NCBI GenBank assembly: GCA_902167985.1
Contig: CABHNZ010000004.1
Span: 1 to 64,000 of the forward strand
Direction of reading: 5' to 3'
DNA length: 64,000 nt
Source: Shinella sp. UYSO24
GTDB taxonomy: Bacteria; Pseudomonadota; Alphaproteobacteria; Rhizobiales; Rhizobiaceae
Shown here: positions 33,438-43,557 of the stretch, piece after piece
How the letters are laid out: every line of letters begins with the position of its first letter
How positions within the stretch are numbered: the first letter of the stretch is position 1
Translations under genes and position numbers: made by a program
Notes under the pieces: generated by a model
What the model was told of the DNA's origin: nothing
Seen by the model: only the letters and a program-made list of their open reading frames with translations
The model's database searches: none

Positions 33438-35522
33438 ATGTCAGTCGCAGCAACGCCAGTCGCCTATCTTGAAAAGCTGAACGATGCCCAGCGCCGCGCC
33501 GTCGAACATGGTTCGGATGTGGCCAATGGCGGAGCCGCCGGCCCGCTTCTCGTCATCGCCGGCGCAGGCTCGGGCAAGACCAATACGCTCGCCCACCGCG
33601 TTGCCCATCTGATCGTCTCGGGTGCCGATCCGCGCCGCATCCTGCTGATGACCTTTTCCCGCCGTGCCGCTTCCGAAATGGGCCGCCGTGTCGAGCGGAT
33701 CTGCAAACAGGTGCTCGGCGCCAATGCCGGCGTGATGACGGACGCGCTTGCCTGGGCCGGCACGTTCCACGGCATCGGCGCAAGGTTGCTCAGGCTCTAT
33801 GCGGAGCAGATCGGCCTCGACCGCGAGTTCACCATTCACGACCGGGAAGACTCCGCCGACCTGATGAACCTCGTGCGCCACGAACTCGGCTTTTCCAAGA
33901 TGGAAAGCCGCTTTCCGACCAAGGGCACCTGCCTTGCCATCTATTCCCGCGCGGTGAACTCCGAAACGCCGCTCGACGAGGTGCTGAAGGCAAGCTTCCC
34001 CTGGTGCCAGGCCTGGGAGCCGCAGCTGCGCGAACTCTTTGCCTCCTATGTCGAGGCCAAGCAGACCCAGAACGTCCTCGATTACGACGACCTGCTTCTC
34101 TACTGGGCGCAGATGATGAGCGAACCGTCGATCGCGGAAGATGTCGGCGCCCGCTTCGACCATGTTCTGGTCGACGAATATCAGGACACCAACCGGCTGC
34201 AATCCTCGATCCTGATGGCGATGAAACCGGGTGGCATCGGGCTGACCGTCGTCGGCGACGACGCGCAGTCGATCTATTCGTTCCGCGCCGCGACGATCCG
34301 CAACATCCTCGACTTTCCCAACACATTCGATCCGCCGGCCAATATCGTCACGCTCGACCGCAACTATCGCTCGACCACGACGATCCTTGCCGCTGCCAAT
34401 GGTGTGATCGAGCTTGCCCGCGAGCGCTTCACCAAGAACCTCTGGACCGACCGGCAATCGGCCGAGCGCCCGCGCCTCGTCACCGTCAAGGACGAGGCCG
34501 AACAGGCCAATTACATCGTCGAGAAGGTGCTGGAAAACCGCGAGACGGGCATGACGCTGAAACAGCAGGCCGTGCTGTTTCGCGCCTCGCATCATTCCGG
34601 CCCGCTGGAAGTGGAACTCACCCGCCGCAACATCCCCTTCGTCAAGTTCGGCGGCCTGAAATTTCTGGACAGCGCCCATGTGAAGGACATGCTGGCAGCC
34701 TTGCGCTTCGCCCAGAACCCGCGCGACCGCGTGGCGGGCTTCCGCCTGATGCAGCTCATCCCCGGCATCGGCCCGCAGACCGCCGGCAAGATACTGGATG
34801 CGATAGCGGCCGACCCGGAACCGCTCGCCGCCTTGCAGGAAATCCCAGCCCCGCCGCGTTCCGGCGCCGACTGGCCGGGCTTTGTCGAGATGCTGGGTGC
34901 GATCAGAAAGAGCGAGGGCTGGCCGACCGAGATCAGCCTTGCCCGGCAATGGTACGAACCGCATCTCAACCGCATTCACGAGGATGCAGAGACGCGTCAG
35001 GCAGATCTGCTCCAGCTGGAACAGATCGCCTCGGGCTATGCCTCGCGCGAACGTTTTCTGACCGAACTGACGCTCGATCCGCCGGATGCGACGAGCGATC
35101 AGGCCGGCGTGCCGCTTCTGGACGAGGATTACATGATCCTCTCGACCATCCATTCGGCCAAGGGTCAGGAATGGCGCTCGGTCTTCCTGTTGAACTGCGT
35201 CGATGGCTGCATCCCCTCCGATCTCGGCGTCGGCTCGACCGCCGAGATCGAGGAGGAGCGCCGGCTTCTCTACGTGGCGATGACGCGGGCCAAGGACCAT
35301 CTCCACGTCATCACGCCGCAGCGCTTCTTCGTCCATGGACAGCATTCGCAGGGTGACAGGCATGTCTATGCCTCGCGCACCCGCTTCATCCCGGCAACGC
35401 TCCTGCAATTCTTCGAGACCACCACTTGGCCGGTCGTGGCGCCGATGTCGGATGCGGAACGCCAGCACCGCCAGCAGGTGCGGATCGACGTGACGGCCCG
35501 GATGCGCGGCATGTGGCGTTAA
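33438..35522 (+). CDS. UvrD/Rep-family ATP-dependent DNA helicase
   Basis: A superfamily 1A helicase of 694 residues, intact. Motif I is LLVIAGAGSGKTNTLAHR, motif Ia LLMTFSRRAASEM, motif II HVLVDEYQDTN, motif III VVGDDAQSIYSFR, motif IV LDRNYRST, motif V LSTIHSAKGQEW and motif VI RRLLYVAMTRAKDHL. Roles in repair or replication restart are likely, but the branch (UvrD, Rep, PcrA or an accessory paralogue) cannot be fixed. It is shorter than typical UvrD and lacks the long C-terminal extension. ATG 33438 (MSVAATPVAYLEKLNDAQRR) is the sensible start; the frame is open from 33183 but that part does not look coding. Confidence 0.93.
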   Translation: MSVAATPVAYLEKLNDAQRRAVEHGSDVANGGAAGPLLVIAGAGSGKTNTLAHRVAHLIVSGADPRRILLMTFSRRAASEMGRRVERICKQVLGANAGVMTDALAWAGTFHGIGARLLRLYAEQIGLDREFTIHDREDSADLMNLVRHELGFSKMESRFPTKGTCLAIYSRAVNSETPLDEVLKASFPWCQAWEPQLRELFASYVEAKQTQNVLDYDDLLLYWAQMMSEPSIAEDVGARFDHVLVDEYQDTNRLQSSILMAMKPGGIGLTVVGDDAQSIYSFRAATIRNILDFPNTFDPPANIVTLDRNYRSTTTILAAANGVIELARERFTKNLWTDRQSAERPRLVTVKDEAEQANYIVEKVLENRETGMTLKQQAVLFRASHHSGPLEVELTRRNIPFVKFGGLKFLDSAHVKDMLAALRFAQNPRDRVAGFRLMQLIPGIGPQTAGKILDAIAADPEPLAALQEIPAPPRSGADWPGFVEMLGAIRKSEGWPTEISLARQWYEPHLNRIHEDAETRQADLLQLEQIASGYASRERFLTELTLDPPDATSDQAGVPLLDEDYMILSTIHSAKGQEWRSVFLLNCVDGCIPSDLGVGSTAEIEEERRLLYVAMTRAKDHLHVITPQRFFVHGQHSQGDRHVYASRTRFIPATLLQFFETTTWPVVAPMSDAERQHRQQVRIDVTARMRGMWR

Positions 35523-35608
35523 AAGAAATCTTTAACGGGACATTCCCTTTGCAACCCGAAGCAATATAGACCTTCGGGAAAAGCATGCCGTGCCGGGAGG
35601 AGAGGCTC

Positions 35609-36553
35609 GTGACCGAAACACAACCAACCGCGCCGCCGACGGCGCCGTCCGCCCCCGCGTCTACCGCCTCGCCAAAGGCCACCCCATCGACGGTGAAAGC
35701 CGCCGGATGGATGATGACCTCGATCGCCCTCCTCCTCCTGATGGCGGTATCGGGCCGTATCATCACCCGGGAGATCGACGTGTTCCAGGTGATGGAAATG
35801 CGCTCGGTCATCGCCTTCTTCATGCTTCTGCCGCTGGTCTTTCGCGAAGGCGGCTTCCGCGCCATGCGCACACCGGTGCTGAAGAGCCATATCGGCCGCA
35901 ATCTCGGCCACTATATCGGCCAGTTCGCCTGGCTGATGGGTCTGACGATGATCCCGCTCGCGCAGGTCATCGCCATCGAATTCACCGCACCGATCTGGGC
36001 CGCCCTGATGGCCGCAGCCTTTCTCGGCGAGCGGCTGACATGGCGCAAATGCGTGGCGATCGGCTTCGGCCTTGCCGGCGTCCTGCTGATCCTGAAGCCG
36101 GGTGCAGCGCCGCTCAACCCCGGCCACCTGATCGTGCTCGGTGCGGCCTTCTTCTTCGCCATATCCTTCATCATGACGAAGCTTTTGACCCGCACCGACA
36201 GCCCGACCAAGATCATCTTCTGGATGCTGATCATCCAGTCGATCGTCGGCCTCATTCCGGCACTCAGGGTCTGGGCCTGGCCGTCACTTGCCATCTGGCC
36301 CTGGATCCTCGTCATCGCCTTCACCGGCACATTCGCGCATTTCTGCATGGCAAAAGCGCTCCAGCATGCCGATGCGACCGTGGCGATGCCGATGGATTAT
36401 CTCCGCGTGCCGCTCTCGGCCCTCATCGGCTATTTTCTCTATGCCGAGGGTGTCGATGCGCTGATGGCCGTCGGCGCCGCCCTCATCCTCGCCGGCAACC
36501 TCTTCAACCTGCGCCGCCCCAATGCCGGGCGCATCCAGCAGACACCGACTTAA
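35609..36553 (+). CDS. EamA/DMT-family transporter
   Basis: An inner-membrane exporter-type protein of about 314 residues with ten predicted helices in two EamA repeats. The first repeat includes VFQVMEMRSVIAFFMLLPL and AQVIAIEFTAPIWAALMAA, the second GTFAHFCMAKALQHADATVA and LIGYFLYAEGVDALMAVG. A Pro/Ala/Thr-rich N-terminal tail precedes helix 1. GTG 35609 is chosen because GGGAGGAGAGG lies just upstream. Substrate unknown. Confidence 0.88.
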   Translation: MTETQPTAPPTAPSAPASTASPKATPSTVKAAGWMMTSIALLLLMAVSGRIITREIDVFQVMEMRSVIAFFMLLPLVFREGGFRAMRTPVLKSHIGRNLGHYIGQFAWLMGLTMIPLAQVIAIEFTAPIWAALMAAAFLGERLTWRKCVAIGFGLAGVLLILKPGAAPLNPGHLIVLGAAFFFAISFIMTKLLTRTDSPTKIIFWMLIIQSIVGLIPALRVWAWPSLAIWPWILVIAFTGTFAHFCMAKALQHADATVAMPMDYLRVPLSALIGYFLYAEGVDALMAVGAALILAGNLFNLRRPNAGRIQQTPT

Positions 36554-36580
36554 GGCGCTGACGGCCGGGCCTTTCGAGCG

Positions 36581-36871
36581 TCAGGTTTCCAGCACGGCCC
36601 GGATATCGCGCGCGCCGTGGATGATGCGTTCGATACGGATTTCCTGTTCCGATATCGAATAGAAGACGACATAGCGCCTGTAAGGAAACGAACGTAGCGT
36701 CTCGCCGAATTCCGGCCGGGCAACGCCTTTCAGCGGCGCATCTGAAAGCTTGCGGCAACGGCCGCGCAATTCACGGATAAAACGGTAGGCGGCCGGCGGA
36801 TTATGCTCGTGGATGTAATCGCCAATCTCCTCCAGATCCCGTGCCGCGGCTGGAGAGAAGCGAACGATCAT
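36581..36871 (-). CDS. parE: ParE/RelE-family toxin
   Basis: A 96-residue toxin with the ParE fold. VRFSPAAARDLEEIGDYI is the N-terminal helix region, and SFPYRRYVVFYSISEQEIRI the sheet, ending in the typical IIHGARDIRAVLE. ParE toxins poison gyrase; RelE relatives cleave mRNA. The conserved sequence favours ParE. The start shares one base with the parD stop (TGATG). Confidence 0.92.
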   Translation of the reverse strand: MIVRFSPAAARDLEEIGDYIHEHNPPAAYRFIRELRGRCRKLSDAPLKGVARPEFGETLRSFPYRRYVVFYSISEQEIRIERIIHGARDIRAVLET

Positions 36872-37125
36872 CAGCGCCGGCTTTGGCGATATTTCGCTTC
36901 CAGCCGATCGAAGACATCGTCGACCGGCAGGCCCGGGCCACTATCCATGCCCGCCTGAATGTCGGCCTTGAGCGCCACGAGGCGGGCAGCCCGTTCCTCT
37001 TCCCGCTCTTCGAGCAATCGGAGACCGTCGCGCATGACTTCGCTCGCACTGGCATAGCGGCCAGTCGCGACGAGCGCCCGCACGAAGCCTTCATAGTGGG
37101 AGCCGAGATTGTAGCTGGATGGCAT
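36871..37125 (-). CDS. parD: ParD-type antitoxin
   Basis: An 84-residue antitoxin. YEGFVRALVATGRYASASEV and MRDGLRLLEEREEE form the ribbon-helix-helix DNA-binding part of ParD. The remainder (ADIQAGMDSGPGLPVDDVFD) contacts ParE. ATG 37125 has AAAGGG five bases upstream, better than the GTG at 37131. Confidence 0.92.
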   Translation of the reverse strand: MPSSYNLGSHYEGFVRALVATGRYASASEVMRDGLRLLEEREEERAARLVALKADIQAGMDSGPGLPVDDVFDRLEAKYRQSRR

Positions 37126-37148
37126 GTTCACCCTTTCGACGAGGGGAT

Positions 37149-37167
37149 GTTATCAATAATTGATAAC
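37149..37167 (-). promoter_or_regulatory. Palindromic operator of parDE
   Basis: GTTATCAAT and ATTGATAAC form a perfect 9-base inverted repeat around one A, 24 bases before the parD start. The AT-rich palindrome stands out from its surroundings and is suited to a ribbon-helix-helix repressor. Confidence 0.8.
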
Positions 37168-37186
37168 TCTGCCAAGTTTGCGGGCT

Positions 37187-37906
37187 CTAGCCCTTCCGTG
37201 CATCATCCCGCTTTTCCAGAAGCTCGATCTGGATCTGCTGCAGCTCTGCAAGCCTTTCCCATTGCTTGGCCATCTGGTGGTCTATCTTCTCGTGCAACTG
37301 GCGGATTTCGAGCTCGGCGCGCAGGTTGATCATGTAGTCGTTCTCGGCGCGCAGCCGGTCTTTCTCCTCCTGCCGCTTCTGGCTCATCATGATGACCGGC
37401 GCCTGCAGGGCCGCAAGGCAGGAGAGAACGAGATTGAGAAGAATGAACGGATAGGGATCGAACGGCGTCGCGAATACGCCGATGACATTGACGCCCATCC
37501 AGATCACCAGAATGGCGATGAAGGAGAGGATGAAGGTCCAGGAACCGCCGAAGGAGGCAACCTTGTCGGCCACCCGCTCGCCGAAACTCGACTTGCGGTC
37601 GCCCTCCCCCGCGGTGCTCGTCTGCACCGTCAGTGTTCCCTTCTCAAAACTGTCGAGCACTTTCTGATCGAGGCTCGAAAGCTCGCCGCGTTCCTCTTCG
37701 AGCAGGTTTTCCACATAGCGGCGCCGGAAACGGGCGAGATCCTCGTCACAGATCAGGCTGTCGGGCGCGCAGTCTTTTACTTCCTCGGCGATCAGCTCGT
37801 AGAGATGCGGCCGAAGACCTGCCGCCCTGTGAAGTTTCGACAGTGGAAAGCTTCGGCCGCAGACGATGCAATGTCCGATCTTGGAGGATGTGGGATGGTG
37901 GTTCAT
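37187..37906 (-). CDS. DUF1003 membrane protein
   Basis: A 239-residue protein. The N terminus has a zinc-finger-like CIVCGRSF segment. The DUF1003 domain follows with two membrane helices (TFILSFIAILVIWMGVNVIG and PFILLNLVLSCLAALQAPVI) and the conserved ending SQKRQEEKDRLRAENDY. A C-terminal coiled coil (LRAELEIRQLHEKIDHQMAK) completes it. Function is not established for the family. Its ATG overlaps the stop of the preceding ABC transporter gene (ATGA), so the two are translationally coupled. Confidence 0.9.
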   Translation of the reverse strand: MNHHPTSSKIGHCIVCGRSFPLSKLHRAAGLRPHLYELIAEEVKDCAPDSLICDEDLARFRRRYVENLLEEERGELSSLDQKVLDSFEKGTLTVQTSTAGEGDRKSSFGERVADKVASFGGSWTFILSFIAILVIWMGVNVIGVFATPFDPYPFILLNLVLSCLAALQAPVIMMSQKRQEEKDRLRAENDYMINLRAELEIRQLHEKIDHQMAKQWERLAELQQIQIELLEKRDDARKG

Positions 37907-39944
37907 GCCTTGTTTCCGCGTGTCGCGTCGGCGTCGTCCGACGTCATGTCTGGAGAAGAATCGCTCGTGGCTTTGCCCTGCAAAGGCGAGAGATGATAGA
38001 GTTTTGGTGAAAATGTCTTGGCAAATTCCTCCGAGCGCCCGATGTAAATCAGCGTCGAATGTTCAAGGCTTGCGACAACGGAGAGCAGACGCTCGCGCGT
38101 CTCCGGTTCAAGCCCCTCGAACACCTCGTCCATGACCAGCCAGTCCGGCTTGCGCAGAACCGCATTGGCGATCTGCAACGCCACTTCCTCGTCCTTGTCG
38201 AGCAGCCGGTCCCAGCGCTCCACGTCGCCCAGCCGCGAAACGAGCCGGTTGAGGCCGACCTTTTCGAGAGCGGCGGCAAGCGCCTCGTCGCTGACCGTCG
38301 CAAGCTGCGCTGCCCCCGTTTCGGGCACGCCGCCAACGCCATCGCCAACAGGATCACCGCCGCCACCGCCAACGCCCACACCAAGGCCCCCGCCAACGCC
38401 TCTGGCATCCCCAACACCTGCCGGCCCGTCCGCCTGGCCCTTCCCGCCACCCGCGCCATTGGCCGGATAGGTCATCACCTCGCGCAAGGTCGCAACCGGC
38501 AGATAGCCTTCCTGCGGCATCATGATCATCCGGTCGCTTGCCGGCCGGCTGATCTCGCCGCTCCCCCAGGGCCAGATACCGGCCAGCGCCTGGAAGAACA
38601 GATGCCTGTCGGAGCCCGGATCGCCGTTGATCATCACCCGGTCGCCGGGCTTGATCGCGCAGGTGCCTTCCGCCACCCGGATGCCGTGACCGGCTTCTCC
38701 CTTGTCAGGCTCGCCATAGACGGAAAGTCCCGCGATCGAGATCCCCTCCTCCGGAGCGCCCTCTTTATAGGTGATCACGGAACCCTCTTTCGACGGCGTA
38801 TCCATCGAAAGAAGCGCGTTGCGGAAGAAGGAGACGCGCGCCAGCGTCGCCCGCCAGTCGGCAATCACGCTGAAATTCGCCACATACCAGCGCAGCGCCT
38901 GATTGACCTGATTGAAGGCGCCGACCGCCATCATCAGCCCGCCAAAGGTCAGCTGGCCGGAAAAATACATCGGCGAGGCGATGATGATCGGCGCCACCAG
39001 CGCCAGCCAGCCGAAGCCGGAGGAAACCCAGGTGAGGTTAGTCAGCGCCCAGGCAAGCTTGCGCAGCATGTCCAGCACGCCGCCGATCGCATCCTGCACC
39101 CGCACGAGTTCGCTTGCCTCGCCGCGCGCCAGCGTGATCGGCTTGATATTCTCGTTGGCGCGCACGAGGGATGCCCGCAGATCCGCCTCGCGCGCATAGC
39201 GATCGGCATTGAGCCGCGCCAGCCGGCTGCCGACGAGATTGCTCAACACCGACCCGATGACCGCATAAAGGATCGTCGCCCACAGCATATAGCCGGGAAT
39301 GACGAAGGTCGAACCGAACAGAGTGAGCGCAAACCCGGTCGAGATCGACCACAGTACGCCGATGAAGCTGACAAGCAGAATGGTGGAATTGACGAGGCCG
39401 ATCGCCAGCGCCGTCGTGTTTTCCGCCAGAATGCGGGTATCTTCATGCAGCCGCTGGTCGGGATTGTCGGAAATCGCGCCGGCACCGGCAAGTTTCAGCG
39501 CCCGGCCGGCGTCAGCCAGACATTGGCAAGATCCCGCGCCAGCCCTTCGCGCATCCGCATCGCGGTGATCTGGTTGAGCCATGCCTGGATGACGTTGAGC
39601 AGCGTCAGCGAAAAGGCGATGACGGCAAAGACCACAAGCTGATGCAGGAATTCCGGCATGTCGCGTCGCGAAAGCGCATCATAGAACGGCCCGTTCCATT
39701 CGTTGAGCCGGTAGGTCGCATAGGTCGTCGCCACGATGACGATGAGCAGCGCCACCGTCAGCGCCAGCACGCGGCCCCTCACCGGAGACGACCAGAAGGC
39801 CGAAAGCATCATCCGCAACTGGCCGGAAAGCGGCAGTTCATAAGCCTGCTGCGCGTCCTTGCCCTCGCTCTTCCCTCCCCCGTTGCCATTCCCGTTTCCG
39901 CCGCCGGCCGCCCCCGTTGCCGCCCCTTCTGTCGCAATTGCCAT
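37903..39944 (-). CDS. ABC transporter half-molecule (ABC_membrane_2 type) with degenerate ATPase motifs
   Basis: An N-terminal membrane domain of the SbmA/BacA- and ABCD-like class, with YRLNEWNGPFYDALSRRD, then AWLNQITAMRMREGLARDL and later NPDQRLHEDTR. The C-terminal ATPase region is abnormal. The Walker A position reads MINGDPGSDRHLFFQALAGI instead of GxxGxGKS. The signature region reads LLDKDEEVALQIANAVL instead of an LSxGEQQR motif. Walker B (WLVMDEVFEG) is kept. About 50 Gly-rich residues (about 38324-38475) are inserted between the Q-loop region and the signature region. The frame breaks near 39500. Length is about 680 residues. It is coupled to the DUF1003 gene. Confidence 0.8.
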
Positions 39945-40180
39945 CCTCGCTCCTCTGGCTGCTGCGCCTGTCGTCTCTCACTAGAGAACTAGCATGCCCC
40001 ATCAATATTGACAGTCACTTGCCGCATCTCCCGGCATCGGTCTTGGCTCATCCTCCGGCGCGCATTGCAAATGACATGCAAGCCGCCTTGCATTCTCACC
40101 GTGCATTGCACAAACTCGCGAATAACGAGGAAGGTTCGGCCCGCAAAACGAGGCCGGCAAGGGGTACGTGAAGAGGCACA

Positions 40181-43100
40181 ATGTCGATCAAGGCGAGCAT
40201 CTACCATCTCACCCACTATATGTACGACAAGCCGGTCCGGCTCGGACCGCAGATCATCCGGCTGAAGCCGGCCGCCCATTCCCGCACCAAGGTGCTGAGC
40301 CACGCGCTAAAGGTCACGCCGGAGAACCACTTCGTCAATCTCCAGCAGGATCCTTACGGCAACTATCTCGCGCGCTTCGTCTTTCCCGACCCCGTCACCG
40401 AATTCAAGATCGAGGTCGATCTGATAGCCGATATGACGGTCTACAATCCCTTCGATTTCTTCGTCGAGGAAGAGGCGACCAAATGGCCCTTCGACTACCC
40501 GGAAACGCTGGTCGAGGATCTCTCCATCTACCGCAAGCCGGAGCCGGCGAGCCCCGAGCTTGAGGCCTTTCTGGCAACCATCGACAAGACGCCCGACCAG
40601 CCGACCGTCGACATGGTCGTCGGCCTCAACGCCCGCCTGCAGCAGGAAATCGGCTACGTCATCCGCATGGAGCCCGGCGTGCAGACGCCGCAGGAAACCC
40701 TCGTTTCGAAAAAGGCTCGTGTCGTGACACGTCCTGGCTGCTTGTGCAGATCCTGCGCCATCTCGGCTTTGCCACCCGCTTCGTCTCCGGCTATCTCATC
40801 CAGCTCGCCCCGGACCTGAAGGCGCTCGACGGCCCCTCCGGCACCGAGGTGGATTTCACCGACCTTCATGCCTGGTGCGAGGTCTATCTGCCCGGCGCCG
40901 GCTGGATCGGCCTTGATCCGACCTCCGGCCTTCTGACCGGCGAAAGCCATATTCCGCTCGCCGCCACGCCGCATTTCCGCAATGCGGCACCGATTTCCGG
41001 CGGCTATTTCGGCGAGGCCGAGACCTCCTTCGGCTTCGAGATGACGGTGTCGCGCGTTGCAGAACACCCGCGCATCACCAAGCCGTTTTCCGAGGAAAGC
41101 TGGGAGGCGCTCAACGATCTCGGCGAACAGGTGGACCGCGTTCTGACCGCGCAGGACGTTCGCTTGACCATGGGCGGCGAGCCGACCTTCGTGTCGATCG
41201 ACGATTTCGAATCCGACGAATGGAATACCGGCGCCGTCGGCCCCACCAAGCGCGACAAGGCCGATATCCTCATCCGCAAGCTGCGCGAGAAATTCGCTCC
41301 CGGCGGTTTCCTCCATTACGGTCAGGGCAAGTGGTATCCGGGCGAAAGCCTGCCGCGCTGGACCTTTTCCCTCTACTGGCGCAAGGATGGCCGCCCGATC
41401 TGGCAGAACCCCGATCTCGTCGCCCGCGAAGGCGGTGATTACGGTGTCGGCGAACAGCAGGCGGAGACATTCCTCACCGCACTCGCGTCCGAACTCGGCA
41501 TCGGCGCAGATATGGTCGTGCCCGCCTACGAAGACCCGGCGGAGTGGATCATCAAGGAAGGCTCGCTGCCGGAAAATGTCGATCCGTCCAATTCCAAGCT
41601 CAAGGACGCCGAGGAACGCAACCGCATCGCCCGCGTCTTCGAACGCGGCCTGACAAGCCCGACCGGCTATATCCTGCCCGTCCAGGCATGGAACGCCAAA
41701 GCCGTCGGCAGGCCGATCAGCCGCCGCTGGATCAGCGAAAAATGGCGCACCCGCCGCGGCAAGATCTTCCTCGTGCCCGGCGACAGCCCCGTCGCTACCG
41801 ACTGCCGCTCGGCACCCTTCCCTATATCTCGCCCTCGCAATTTCCCTATATCCACGAGGCCGATCCATCCATCCCGCGCACGCCGCTGCCGGACACGATC
41901 GTCCCTGCAGGCCGGGCAATGCCGGAGAGTTCCTTCAAGCCCGGCGATGCGGCAAATCTCGGCCGCATCGAGCAGACGCTCGGCGAAATCGGCGGCTCCG
42001 TCAGAACGGCGATCTCGGTCGAACCGCGCGATGGCCGCCTTTGCGTCTTCATGCCGCCGGTCGAGCGGATCGAGGATTATCTCGAACTGATCGCGGCCGC
42101 CGAAAATGCCGCAACGACGATCGGCCTCCCCGTCCATATCGAAGGCTACGCGCCCCCGCATGACGAGCGCATCAACGTCATCCGCGTCGCGCCCGATCCT
42201 GGTGTCATCGAGGTCAATATCCACCCGGCATCGAGCTGGAAGGAGACGGTCGACATCACTACGGCGATCTATGAGGAGGCCCGCCAGTCCCGGCTCGGCG
42301 CCGACAAATTCATGATCGACGGCCGCCATACCGGCACCGGCGGCGGCAACCATGTCGTGGTCGGCGGCGCCAACCCGAATGACAGCCCCTTCCTGCGCCG
42401 CCCGGACCTGTTGAAGAGCATCGTGCTGCACTGGCAGCGCCACCCCTCGCTCTCCTACCTGTTCTCCGGCCTCTTCATCGGCCCGACGAGCCAGGCGCCG
42501 CGCATCGACGAGGCCCGTCACGATAGTCTCTACGAACTGGAAATCGCCCTCTCGCAGGTACCGCCGCCCGGACAGGGAGCCGCCCCGCTGCCATGGCTGG
42601 TCGACCGCCTGTTCCGCAACCTGCTGACGGATGTCACCGGCAATACCCACCGTTCGGAAATCTGCATCGACAAGCTGTTTTCGCCCGATGGCCCGACGGG
42701 TCGGCTCGGCCTCGTCGAATTCCGCGGCTTCGAAATGCCGCCGAATGCCCGCATGTCGCTCGCCCAGCAGCTTCTGGTGCGCGCGCTCATCGCCCGTTTC
42801 TGGAAGAACCCGGTTCAGGGCAAGTTCGTCCGCTGGGGCACAGCCTTGGCCGACCGCTTCATGCTCGCCCATTACGTCTGGGCCGATTTCATGGACGTGC
42901 TGGCCGATCTGCGCGAAAACGGTTTCGACCTGCGTCCCGAATGGTTCGAGGCGCAGCTGGAATTCCGCTTCCCCTTCTTCGGCGAGGTGGAATATGAAGG
43001 CGCCAAGCTGGAACTGCGCCAGGCGCTGGAACCCTGGCATGTCATGGGCGAACAGGGCGCCATCGGCGGCACGGTGCGCTATGTCGACAGTTCCGTCGAA

Positions 43101-43517
43101 CGCCTTCAGGTCAAGCTGGAAACCACCAACCCGGCCCGCTACACCGTCGCCTGCAATGGCCGTCCGCTGCCGCTGACGCCGACCGGCCAGTCGGGTGTCT
43201 CGGTAGCCGGTGTCCGCTTCAAGGCCTGGCACCCGGCGTCGGGTTTGCACCCGGTTTTGCCGGTTAATTCGCCGCTTACGTTCGACATCTATGATACGTG
43301 GTCTGGCCGTTCGATTGGCGGTTGCATCTACCATGTTGCTCATCCGGGCGGTCGCAATTATGAAACCTTCCCGGTCAACGGCAACGAGGCCGAGGCACGC
43401 AGGCTTGCACGGTTCGAGCCATGGGGTCATACGGCAGGCGGTTATGTGCTGATGCCGGAGACGCCATCGGCGGAATTCCCGCTGACGCTCGACTTGAGAC
43501 GTCCGGCGGGACTGTAA
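40181..43517 (+). CDS. Large transglutaminase-like protein with DUF2126 (two frame breaks)
   Basis: About 1110 residues. The N-terminal part ([20 protein letters not shown]) is the BTLCP-type beta-rich domain, followed by a transglutaminase/cysteine-protease core. After a break near 40722 the frame resumes with the catalytic Cys in [19 protein letters not shown], about residue 183. The His lies in [16 protein letters not shown], about residue 228, and the Asp in LDPTSG. From about residue 330 the DUF2126 region follows, e.g. [18 protein letters not shown] and [20 protein letters not shown]. The second break, near 41800, is repaired by one G ([17 protein letters not shown]). It heads the cluster with the ATP-grasp/Alpha-E gene and a second transglutaminase. 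Confidence 0.9.
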
Positions 43518-43557
43518 GGCTTCGGGACTGTAAGGTTTAACGGAAGAAGGAACGTCG

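Noticed and set aside
33441..35468. A 675-residue reverse-strand open frame opposite the UvrD-type helicase
   Set aside because: All helicase motifs are on the plus strand; the reverse translation is Arg/Gly/Asp-rich without family features.
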